From Penium margaritaceum (lineage: Eukaryota > Streptophyta > Zygnematophyceae > Desmidiales > Peniaceae): a stretch of DNA of 26,451 nt. Shown in pieces: positions 16,617 to 25,456 of this stretch. The notes beneath the pieces are model-generated. The model worked only from the letters and a program-made list of their open reading frames with translations, ran no database searches and was not told the DNA's origin. The translations under genes and the position numbers were made by a program. Position 1 is the stretch's first letter, and each line of letters starts with the position of its first letter. Location of the stretch: the NCBI GenBank assembly GCA_023375785.1, contig SZWC01004726.1, positions 129,918 through 156,368 of the forward strand, written 5' to 3'.

Positions 16617-17103
16617 CTTGGAGATGAATTTTGATCACCTGTCCCCCCCCCCCCACTAGTTCAACCTTTCGCCAGGCGTAATCTCCTCAATTCTTAACGA
16701 ATGATCGCTGTTCTTTGGATATTTCACACGATTTTTCTTATTTATTCTAAATCTACACTCTCGTTCTATATTCAAGGATGAATCCATTATCAAAGCCATT
16801 ATCACAGTCTGAATTTCAATGAAGAACGTAGTCTACGATATGCATCTTGAGTGTGGACTCTTGAATGTCACATTGAATATGCATAGCGCGGTTGCACCCT
16901 CCATTGACATTCAGAAAGTGCCAATGACATTGATTATGGATTCATCCTTGAATATATAATGTAAGCTGAAACTTGAAACATGTAAGAATAACCGTGTGAA
17001 ATTGGCCCAACAACGGGGTCAATTTATCAAGAATCAAGGAAGTTACATCTGGCCAAAGGTTGGATGGATTGAGGGGAAAACATGTGACGGAGATTCATTA
17101 AAA
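16617..17103. mobile_element. foldback (long-TIR, MITE-like) element, copy 1
   Basis: The two halves are reverse complements around about 16862. CAACCTTT near 16662 pairs with AAAGGTTG ending at 17062. TTTCACACG near 16727 pairs with CGTGTGAAA near 17000. TTCAAGGATGAATCCAT (16771-16787) pairs perfectly with 16936-16952. The similarity reaches almost to the centre and outward to about 16617/17103. It has no open frame and includes a C14 run at 16641-16654. This is the structure of a non-autonomous foldback or MITE element; superfamily and target duplication are not resolved. A related copy lies at 22650-23115. Confidence 0.7.
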
Positions 17104-17667
17104 AGGACCGGGCTTGACTGTTGGAAGATCCAACGAGGCCAAAGAGCATCGTACAGCATAGCTAGTCAAGGAGATCAACAATTTTTAAGGACCAAAAATC
17201 TCCGGTATGGCGCTCGGGTGTGTCATCACAATATAGGGGGTTTGGGGTGGCCGTCACCGCTGTTAGTGGTACTACCAGAGGGAGATTACTGTGGTTCACA
17301 GAAATGATAGTATCTGGGCTTTTCCTTTACATAATGGTGCAATTCTTGGTGAGTGGGAAACATGGAAATATGCACTATGTGATGCTTACACAATAATACT
17401 CATCCCTAGTCTAAATAGAACTACACACAGTTTGGTGAGCTCGGATCAAATATATTATGTCACTTTCATGTTTTCCTGGATGTTGACACTAGAATAACAA
17501 GTGAGGTTTTATCTTAATTTTCCACATGTGTTTCCGTGTTCCCCCAAGATAGTTGTATGACTACGCATATGCTAGAAGGTGTGTAACAACCTCCATTTGG
17601 TCTCCGTTGCTGTTGTTTTGTGCCGACACCATCCGGTTAAGACTAGCACACTATAACACAGCAACCC
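17104..17667. other. noncoding segment upstream of gypsy gag (left arm), possible LTR remnant
   Basis: No coding content is supported. It pairs with 22088-22650 of the right arm. Its position directly upstream of the gypsy gag frame suggests LTR and leader remnants, but no LTR end or primer site could be fixed. Confidence 0.35.
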
Positions 17668-18770
17668 TTGGCTCAGGGACATAATCCTCTGTGTAGAAAC
17701 CTCTCTTTGTCAGCACAAGCCATCAAGAATCATGTCTCTTTGGCAGTTTCGTGTCGAAGGCCAATGATGCATGTCGGTGACAAAGCGGTAACTGGAGGAC
17801 ACGTTGAGGAAGAAGTTGTACCAGATGCAATGATAACTTTATCCGACACGTTCTTAATGGCCTTTGCATTTGAAGCATAAGGCAAGTTAGCAGCAACTGC
17901 AGCATTGCAAAAGTTTCTTACTGATATGCAGAACAAGATGGACCTGTTGGAGAAGTAGAACATACACTGAAACGATGAGCTCTCGAAGATTTTAGTGACA
18001 ACAACATTGGCGATTGCCACTTGACCTGGAGTTGCGGTGGGCATACCAAGCCCACCCAAGCCAGAGCCGTTGGCACATCAAAAGGATAGGTTAGCTCCTC
18101 GTGCTTGGATACTCAGACGAGAGCTATGCTTAGCCGCCATCGACGAAGCCTGTGTGGGAATCGTTGGATTGGTGGGTCAATGAGATGCGGTCCAATCCAC
18201 GTGGCATTGGAGTACCGATGGTCACTTGCATTATGGCTACGGACAAAATCTCAACCTTTTCGACCCCAACATGTAGCGATAGAGATCCTATCATGAGGTA
18301 GCCGACCTCACGGATGGAGTTCACATAGCCGTGCATCAAGCAATTCATCGTAGGTGACATGAGAAACATCGTGCGTGCTAAGCTATGTCGACTTTCTTAA
18401 ACTGGCACCGTTGCCAAGTACATCAATAAGTCTTGTGAGACTGTGGCCACTTACGGCTTTAATTATCACGAATGTGCTTTAAAATAGCAACAACCTTAAG
18501 GACGATGTCCACAGTGTGATGGTGATGCATAACCGTAACAGCGACCTCATTGTAGTAATAGATCGTAGTAATGAATTGGTTTGACACACAAGTACAACAG
18601 GCTCATACCAACAGCCAAAAACATTTTGGTGGTCGCTATGACATGAGGACCAAGAGTGTTATAACATTACAAGTACTTTGATTGTGGCAAGCCAGGCCAA
18701 ATTGCGTGTGATTACGAGATTTGTACAAAGGAAAAGTACAAGGTTTTGTAGCATTAGAAGGGGGAGCAAG
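17668..18770 (+). pseudogene. gypsy gag remnant, left arm
   Basis: Plus-strand frames include HVEEEVVPDAMITLSDTFLM, TAALQKFLTDMQNKMDLLEK (a coiled-coil-like stretch) and SKILVTTTLAIAT, and near 18670-18715 a zinc-knuckle relic FDCGKPGQIACDY with one Cys of the first pair lost and the His and last Cys replaced. Many stops cross it. It has a mirror copy on the minus strand at 20990-22087. Gag identity rests on the knuckle relic and on the protease/RT that follows. Confidence 0.55.
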
Positions 18771-18839
18771 CCTCAAAGGAAGCAAAGAAGGCAATAAATG
18801 AAAAAGAAATGAGAAGAGCCAGGAGAATATGGCACTACT

Positions 18840-19320
18840 CTTGGCTAATATCCATCCAAATTGCTACTTGGCCTTCCACCTGAACACTTTACGATAAGTA
18901 AGGGGGATTTTAAGGTCGAGGCATGGGATTTGGGGTATGAGAAGGAGCAGTCCACACTTCTCTTTGAGTTGCACATAAAAGGTGTCAAGCGGAAGGTAGG
19001 AAGTCTGCTAGATTATGGCAAAAGATATATTTTTGTGATCATGAACTGTGCTTAAAGTAGGGCCTTGTGCTCCTGTCAAGAAGCAAACCGCAAACAAGGT
19101 GAAACATGCAGTTGACGTGGGGTACCTTGCATGTCCTCTTGCAATTTGCGTGGAGAAGCTTTGCATAACGACCGTACACTGTATGTGTCTGATCAAGGAT
19201 TGTGATCTGATCCTTGGTCTCCACAAATATAGTCCCGTCGTCAACTGGGAGGATGCGCCGTCTCGATCAAGCTCAAGGATAAGGAGGAAATGGTAGAAGA
19301 AAGAGGCTGCGGGGGAGGAG
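18840..19320 (+). pseudogene. gypsy protease-to-RT segment, left arm
   Basis: Plus-strand reading: LPPEHFTISKGDFKVEAWDL near 18870, then after a shift KHAVDVGYLACPLAICVEKL, MCLIKDCDLILGLHKYSP and VVNWEDAP. The 'IKD-DLILG' block followed by 'SPVVNWED' is the end of a retropepsin-like domain and the tether to RT in Ty3/gypsy polyproteins. The catalytic DTG/DSG is not recognisable. Confidence 0.65.
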
Positions 19321-19439
19321 ACTTGCGAGGAGAAAGCATTACAAAACTGGGCGAGATGTGGACCATTGTATCCACCTTAACCCCAAAGCATACCTTTGTG
19401 TTTGTGCAACATATGACATGAGCGATGCGCAACTGTAGA

Positions 19440-19678
19440 GCTCAAGAAGTAGCTGACCGAGATGAAAGATCAGGGTTTCATCCACCCCTGCTCATCTCAA
19501 TCTGATCCACATGTCCTGTTTCCACAGAAAAAAGAAGTTTTAGAGAGATGTGCATGTGTCTGGACTTCTGGTTATTGAAGTCGCTGACAAATGAAAGCTG
19601 GTACAATCTTTCATGGGTCCATGAGCTCTTTCATCAGAGGTGTGTGGTTTGCTTCTTCACAAAGATCGACCTCCAATT
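19440..19678 (+). pseudogene. gypsy RT start, left arm, cut after the KIDL block
   Basis: Plus-strand reading: LTEMKDQGFIHPCSSQSD and HVLFPQKK, then FFTKIDLQL at 19652-19678, the block with the first catalytic Asp. At 19679 the coding sense stops and the sequence becomes the antisense of a gypsy RT that belongs to the right-hand copy. This is the breakpoint of the inverted repeat. Confidence 0.75.
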
Positions 19679-20345
19679 GTGTCATATGCACACAGAGAGA
19701 TGATAAGGTCTCTGTGCATATTACGCAAATTTGGCCTCCCTTGCATGACCGAAATCTTGCGCGGGTCTGTGGTAATTTTTCCATCACAAGTGATATAATC
19801 CACAGAAGTCAAATTCTTCCACTTCAAACTCAAACTTATAGAGATTTATAACAACTTCTCATTCCTCAATATTTCAAGCACATCCCTCACGTGCTCCTCA
19901 TGTTCCTCCGCCAACCTGATGCACACCAAGATGTGTTTCATGTGCACGATCATGAGATCATCCAAGTACAACCTGAAAATTATCTTGATACTTGCCATGA
20001 ATACATTGACGTATCGGTCAACTCAAGATGCACCACTTCAAACATGTAGTGGACATAGTGGGTCTAGAAGGTCATCTCTTCCGCATCATCTGTGTGGCTT
20101 GCTTCTTCACAAAGATTGACATCCAATTAGAGGTCGATCTTTGTGAAGAAGCGAGCCCCACACAACTGATCAAAGAGCTTTTGGACCCATTAAAGCTTGT
20201 ACCGGCTTTCATTTGTCAACCACTTAAGGAACCAAAAGTGCACACACATACGCATCTCCCTAATTCTTTTCCTGTAGAAACAGGACAGGTGCATCAGATT
20301 GAGATGAGAAGGGGTGGATGAAACCCTGCTCTGTCATCTCAGTGA
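19679..20345 (-). pseudogene. gypsy RT, right-hand copy, running through the centre
   Basis: On the minus strand from 20345: LTEMTEQGFIHPF, then near 20140 the KIDL block, a short inverted copy of it, THYVHYMFEVVHLELT, LYLDDLMIVHMK (YLDD intact at 19957-19968), EEHEEHVRDVLEILRNEKLL, CDGKITTDPRKISVMQG and LRNMHRDL, ending near 19690. This is fingers, palm and thumb of Ty3/gypsy RT in the right order. The 446-bp centre of the inverted repeat is therefore not spacer but the part of the right-hand element that has no partner on the left. Confidence 0.8.
20089..20163. repeat. short inverted duplication of the RT KIDL block
   Basis: 20089-20128 (GTGTGGCTTGCTTCTTCACA and on to CCAATT) is followed immediately by its near reverse complement up to 20163. 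The same 38-base word also occurs at 19641-19678, so three copies mark the edges of the central segment. Normal RT sequence between the KIDL and THYxHY blocks is missing here. Confidence 0.75.
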
Positions 20346-20499
20346 GCTACGTCTTAAGCTCGACATCTGCGCATCGCTCATGTCATATGTTGCAAAAAAA
20401 AAGGAGGCATGCTTTGGGTTCAAGGTGGATACAATGGTCCACATCTCGTCCAATTTTTTAACACTTTCTCCTTGCAAGTCTCCTCCTCCGTAGCCTCTT

Positions 20500-20935
20500 T
20501 CTTGTACCATGTCCTCCTTATCCCTGAGCTTGATCGAGACGGCGCGTCCCTCCAGTTGATGGCGGGACTATATTTGTGGAGGAATTAATGACCAAGGATC
20601 AGATCATAATCCTTGATCGGACACATATCGTATACAATCTTTATGTGAAGCTTCTCCATGCAAATTGCAAGAGGACAGGCCAGGTACCCCACGTCGACGG
20701 TTCACTTCGTTTGCAATTCGTTTCTTCATAGGAGCACAAGGCCCTACTTTCAGCACACTTCATAATCACATATATCTATCGTGTGCCATAATCTAGCTGA
20801 TTTCCCATCTTCAGCCTGACACCGTTTACGTGCAACTAAAAAAGTAGTGTGGACCGCTTCTTCTCATACCCCAAATTCCATACCTCGACCTTAAAATTCC
20901 CCTTGTTTATTACAAAGTGTTTGGGTGGATGGTCA
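20500..20935 (-). pseudogene. gypsy protease-to-RT segment, right arm
   Basis: Minus-strand mirror of 18840-19320. Readable pieces are MCPIKDYDLILG (about 20592-20630), KYSPAINWRDAPSRSS, and YLACPLAICMEKL. The IKDYDLILG block is better preserved than in the left copy. Interrupted by stops. Confidence 0.65.
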
Positions 20936-20989
20936 AGTAGCAATATGGATGAAGATGAGCCAAGAATAGTGCCATATACTCCTGGCTCT

Positions 20990-22087
20990 CCTCATTTGTT
21001 TTTCATTTATTGCCTTCTTTGCTTCCGTTGAGACTTGCTCCCCCTTTCATTGCTAAAGAGCCTTGTCGCTTTCCTTTGTACGAATCTCGCAATCACATGC
21101 AATGTGGCCTGGCTTGCCACGATTAATGTACTCGTAATTTTATAATACTCTTAGTCCTCATGTCATAGAGACCACCAAAATGTTTTTGGCTGTTGATATG
21201 AGCCTGTTGTACTTGCGCATCAAACCAATCTATTATTACGATCTATTACTATGATGAGGTCGTTGTTCAGGTTATGCATCACCATCACACTGTGGACATC
21301 GTCCTTAAGGTTGTTACTATTGTGTAGAAAATTCATGAAAATTAAAGCCACAACTGGCCACAGTCTCACAAGACTTATAGATGTGCTTGGCAATGGTGCC
21401 AGTATAGGAAATTCTACATAGCTTCGCACGCACGATGTTTCTCATGTCACCTGTGATGAATTTCTTGATGAACGACTATGTGAACTCCATCAGTGAATTC
21501 GGCTACCTCATGATAGGATCTATTTTGTTGCATGTTGGGGCCGAAAGGGTTGAGATTCTGTCCATGGAAACAGTGCAAGTGACCACTGGTACTTTACTGC
21601 CACGTTGATTGGACTGCATCACATTGGCCCACCAATCCAACGATGCCCATACATGCATCGTTGATAGCTGCTAGGTACAGCTCTCATCTAATCTAAGCAT
21701 GAGGAGCTAACGTGTCCTTCTTTGATGTGCCAACGGCTCCTACTTGGGTGGGCTTGGTATGCCCACCGCACTCCAGGTCAAGTGGCAACCGCCAATGTTG
21801 TTGTCACTAAAATATTCAAGAGCTCATCGCTTAATTGTATGTTCTACTTCTCCAGCAGGTCCATCTTGATTTGTATATTGGTAAGAAACTTTTACAATGC
21901 TACAGCTCTTGTTAATGTGCCTTATGCTTCAAACGAGAAGGCCATTATGAACGTCTTGGTTGAAGCAATCCTTGCATCTGGTGTAACTTCTTCCTCGACG
22001 TGTCCTCTAGTTACCACCTTTTCACTGACATGCATCATTGGCCTTCGACACGAATCTGCCAAAGAGATTCTTGATGGTCTACACTGA
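20990..22087 (-). pseudogene. gypsy gag remnant, right arm
   Basis: Minus-strand mirror of 17668-18770. Near 21085-21130 the reading NRGKPGHIACDCEIRTK keeps the His and last Cys of a zinc knuckle that the left copy has lost, while the first two Cys are gone here. Upstream, the frame at 21220-21429 reads LRLWPVVALIFMNF-like helical sequence and NNLKDDVHSVMVMHN. Stops throughout. The two arms decayed independently. Confidence 0.55.
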
Positions 22088-22650
22088 CAAAGACAGGTTT
22101 CCTACACCATCCTAACCGGATGGTGTAGGCACGAAACAACGGCAACAGAGACGAAAGGGAGGTCGTTGCACACCTTCTAGCATATGCAAAATCATACAAT
22201 TGTCTTGGGGAAACACGGAAACACATGTGGAAAATGAAGATAAAACTTCAGTCGTTATTCTAGTGTCAACATCCAAGAAAATATGAACATGGTGACATAA
22301 TGTACGTGATCCAAGCTCACCAAACCGTATGATTCTATGTGTGAATTACAGATGTGCATTATTGCCGAAGCATCACATAGTGCATATTTTCGTGTTTCTC
22401 ACTCACCAAGAATTACATTATTCTCTGAAGGAACAGTCCAGATACTTTCATTTCCATGAATCATAGTAATCTGCCTCAAGTCATACCACAAACAGTGGTG
22501 ACGGCCATCCCAAGCCCCACGTCTTGGAAAAACACATCCGAGCGCCATACAGGAAAACTATAGCCCTAAGATTTTTCATTGACTATGTATGCTGTAAGAT
22601 GCGTTTTGGCCTCATTGGGTCTTCCTACAGTCAAGCCTTGGTCCTTGTGA
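22088..22650. other. noncoding segment, right arm, possible LTR remnant
   Basis: It pairs with 17104-17667 in inverted orientation. No gene or RNA is recognised, and LTR boundaries could not be fixed. Confidence 0.35.
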
Positions 22651-23115
22651 ATAAAATCTCCTCACCTATTTTCCTCTGAGCCCATCCAACCTTTGGCCAG
22701 ATGTAACTTCCTTGATTCTTGATAAATCGTCCCTGTTGTTGGGAAAATTTCACACGGTTATTCCTACAATCTCATTGTACGTTGTACATTCAAGGATGAA
22801 TCCATAATAAATGTCATTGGCACTCTCTGAATGTCAATGGAGGGTGTAACCGCTCTATGCATCTTCAGTGTGACTTTCAAGAGTCCACACTCAAGATGCA
22901 GAGCATAGACCACGGTCTTCATCAAAATTCAGACAATGTTAATGGCTTTGATTATGAATCCATCCTTGAATATATAATTTGAGTGTATACTTAGAGTAAA
23001 TGAGAAAATTTGTGTGAATGTGGCCAAATAACAGCGTTGCTTTGTCAAGAATTCAGGAAGTTACGCCTGGCCAAAGGTTGGACTAATGGAGGGGTAAACC
23101 GGTGACGGAAATTCA
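22650..23115. mobile_element. foldback (MITE-like) element, copy 2
   Basis: It has the same self-complementary layout as 16617-17103, centred near 22880. TTCAAGGATGAATCCAT (22789-22805) pairs imperfectly with 22954-22970, and CCAACCTTTGGCC near 22685 pairs with GGCCAAAGGTTGG near 23073. Because the element is palindromic, its orientation within the inverted repeat is ambiguous. No open frame. Confidence 0.68.
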
Positions 23116-23195
23116 TCCCCAAGGACTCAATTTTGAGAGCTTTTCCTAAATGATGTGGTTCTAGAGCCGCAGCCTTCACAGTCCCCTCCTAGACC

Positions 23196-24640
23196 ATGCC
23201 ACGTAGAATGTGCTTTGGTTCGGCCATAGTGTTGACCTCAACCTTCTGCATCTCCAAAGCTCCCTTGCCTATTTGTGGCTCACAAAGGACAAGTGGGGCA
23301 CCAAGATCTTTCCACGGGGCGTGTGAGGATGAGCTGAAGTCCATAAAAAATCATGGTGTCTATAAGCTTGTCGATCTCCTGTCCGGAGACGAAAAGGCCT
23401 TCCAGACCAAGTGAGTCTTCTCTAAGAATGTGAAGCCGGATGGCTCAATAGACCACTACAATTTTTGCTTGACAGCCAAGGGCTTTTGTAGGTCAATGGT
23501 GTCTAGTAAACCGAAACCTTTTCCAATGTTGGGTGCATAATCATGACCTGTGGACTCTTGGGCATTGTGGCTAAGCATGGCTGGACAATGCATCAGATGA
23601 ATGTGAACAACATGGTCCTCAATGTGACATAGGACAAGATATACAAGGACCAATATCCTTGTTTTGAGGAAAACACCAATGTTTGGTACAAGGACTTATG
23701 TGGCCTCAACATTCACCATGGTGTTGGAACTTGTAAATCAAAGGCACACTTGAACGAGAGGGAAATATGTGAAGCGAGGCAAACCCATCACTTATGCCAC
23801 GTCCGGCTCCTCGTCCCTTTTCCTTCAATTAAGTTCTATGTCGATGACCTCATGATCTTGTTTCCATCCTTGTAGGTCACGGAGGAAGTTAAGGGAGTCG
23901 TGCAAGTTTCCTACAAGAGGATGGACCTTGGGCGCATTGTATTTTTCTTAGGAATGGATGTCATTTGTGAGGTCGCAAACATCAGAGATTGTTGCTTCAC
24001 CAAGCACAGTATGCAAGGGTTGTAAATTTCGTGGATCCTGATCCCACAACCTGTATCGCCATCACACCAGATGGGCACAATATCCAAAAAAATTGATGAT
24101 CTAGGGGAGAGTGTGGCCGTGACCTTGTAACTACGCACCATTGGCTCATTGATGTACTTGGCCACGACGACCTATCAAAACATTTTGTTTTCCGTCAACC
24201 TTCCTCCACGGTTCTCATAGTGTCAATGGATGAGAGCCTTGAATGCGGTTGTGCAAGTGGTGTAGTACATTATTTCTAGTCCATATCTGAAGTTGTGCTT
24301 CCATTCGCAATGCTCAATGGTCCTTGATGGCTACATAAACAACAACTAGGTATAGAACCTTAGTGTGAGGAGTTAGACCAGATATGTGTTCCTTTTAGGT
24401 GGCATCACACTTTCATGGAGCAATGGCAAGCAGGGATGCACTACTTGTAGCTTGTCTGAGGCAGAGTAGAGTGCACATCAGTCGGTGTCGTTCATTTATC
24501 ACATTGTTACAACCGGAATTATCTTGCCTTTGTGCAGAACTCTACTGTGTTTCATGCACACACAACGAACATTGCCATGGAATGTTATTTTGTGAGTCAC
24601 TTAGTGCATCGTAAGCGAATTCTTACCGTTTAAGTTGCTA
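23196..24640 (+). pseudogene. copia element B: RT and RNase H
   Basis: Plus-strand reading: FHGACEDELKSIKNHGVYKL, VKPDGSIDHYNFCLTAKGF, KFYVDDLMILFPS (YVDD intact at 23837-23848), IVFFLGMDVIC, SLMYLATTTYQNIL, then the RNase H blocks FLLGGITLSWSNGKQG and SLSEAEYSA, and near 24655 QHVCFLTKGLGRKTF, the terminal 'ADIFTKGL' block. Order and motifs are those of Ty1/copia. The part up to about 23650 lies inside the right arm and has a mirror copy at 16091-16560; the rest is unique to this side. Integrase and gag are absent. Stops and shifts are frequent, so it is inactive. Confidence 0.85.
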
Positions 24641-24837
24641 GAGCTGTTACAGCATGTTTGCTTCTTAACCAAGGGATTAGGTCGTAAAACGTTTGGAATG
24701 GAAAATGATTCTATTGGGCATTGTCCCATGTCAAAGGGTTGTTGAGGCGGATTTGCATCTATGGGTGTGTATTTTGTTGTACACTCATATCCGTTTTTCA
24801 CGTGTAGGGACGTGCGTATGATCTGGTCATGGGGGAT
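24641..24837 (+). other. copia B pol tail, 3' noncoding and polypurine tract
   Basis: The last RNase H block (FLTKGLGRKTF) runs through about 24690. It is followed by noncoding sequence and a purine run ATGGGGGA (24829-24836) just before TTGTTGAAATG. In plant copia elements a GGGGGA run directly before TGTTG marks plus-strand priming and the LTR start. Confidence 0.6.
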
Positions 24838-25026
24838 TGTTGAAATGTGTGTTGTCCCACGTCCCATTTATGTCAAGCTAAGTTCTACCTATTGGCCTTG
24901 TCGTGCACATCCTTGACATGCATCGACATAGAGTCTTTCTGTCAATGTCGACAAAGGAAGGCTAACTGAGCTAGACTTGGTCGACCACCCATTTCTAGCT
25001 GGTGTGTTGTGTTTCCCCGAAGTTTT
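24838..25026 (+). repeat. copia B 3' LTR start (end not found)
   Basis: TGTTGAAATGTGTGTTGTCC begins right after the purine tract, with the typical TGTTG opening of copia LTRs. The partner 5' LTR is not in the window, so the right end cannot be fixed. The LTR may continue into the duplicated stretch that follows. Confidence 0.5.
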
Positions 25027-25141
25027 GGATGCCTTTTTGAGCCTCGGACGCATGTTGTGTACCAACCACACTTCTCAATAAACTGCCCGATGCTCCTGTA
25101 GTGCATGTTTTACATTTTCTCCTCACTCATGCTTGGAAAAC

Positions 25142-25222
<81 letters not shown>

Positions 25223-25456
25223 CGTTACGTATAAGGGTCGGTTTGCATGCACAAGGCAAGATGGCACCTCGTTNGGATGCCTTTTTGAGCCTCGGACGCA
25301 TGTTGTGTACCAAGCACACTTCTCAATAAACTGCCCGATGCTCCTGTAGTGCATGTTTTACATTTCTCCTCACTCATGCTTGGAAAACGTATGTGTGTGT
25401 GAAAGCGTTACGTATAAGGGTCGGTTTGCATGCACAAGGCAAGATGGCACCTCGTT
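25027..25456 (+). repeat. direct duplication around a single N
   Basis: 25027-25273 and 25275-25456 are the same sequence (starting GGATGCCTTTTTGAGCC, ending GGCACCTCGTT), joined by one N at 25274. They differ mainly in the TG repeat (37 versus 5 units) plus one base in a T run and a few substitutions. As at 4214, this looks like two overlapping contig ends left unmerged because of the microsatellite. Confidence 0.85.
25145..25218. repeat. (TG)37 microsatellite
   Basis: A perfect 74-base TG run. The second copy of the surrounding sequence has only five units (25392-25401). Cys/Val and His/Thr open frames across it are artefacts of the repeat. Confidence 0.98.

Larger units (their letters stand above)
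16091..23650. repeat. giant imperfect inverted repeat (arms ~3.5 kb, 446-bp centre)
   Basis: The left arm (16091-19678) is the reverse complement of the right arm (20125-23650). Anchors read by eye: 16091-16115 with 23625-23650; 16420-16475 with 23270-23325; 18001-18060 with 21741-21800; 18900-18925 with 20880-20905; 19453-19535 with 20268-20346; 19641-19678 with 20125-20163. The paired coordinates sum to about 39740-39805 throughout, so the arms are collinear with small indels. Sampled blocks range from about 80% to 96% identical. The arms consist of retroelement pieces (copia RT start, foldback element, gypsy gag-pol), which point outward, neither way and inward respectively. The divergence argues against a fresh assembly artefact. 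Confidence 0.88.

Noticed and set aside
17723..18369. Minus-strand frames in the left arm and their plus-strand mirrors at 21722-22087 as conserved genes
   Set aside because: They look conserved only because the arms are inverted copies. The opposite strand matches gypsy gag placement and leads into protease and RT.
25101..25354. Cys-Val and His-Thr repeat open frames
   Set aside because: They are translations of the TG/CA microsatellite.
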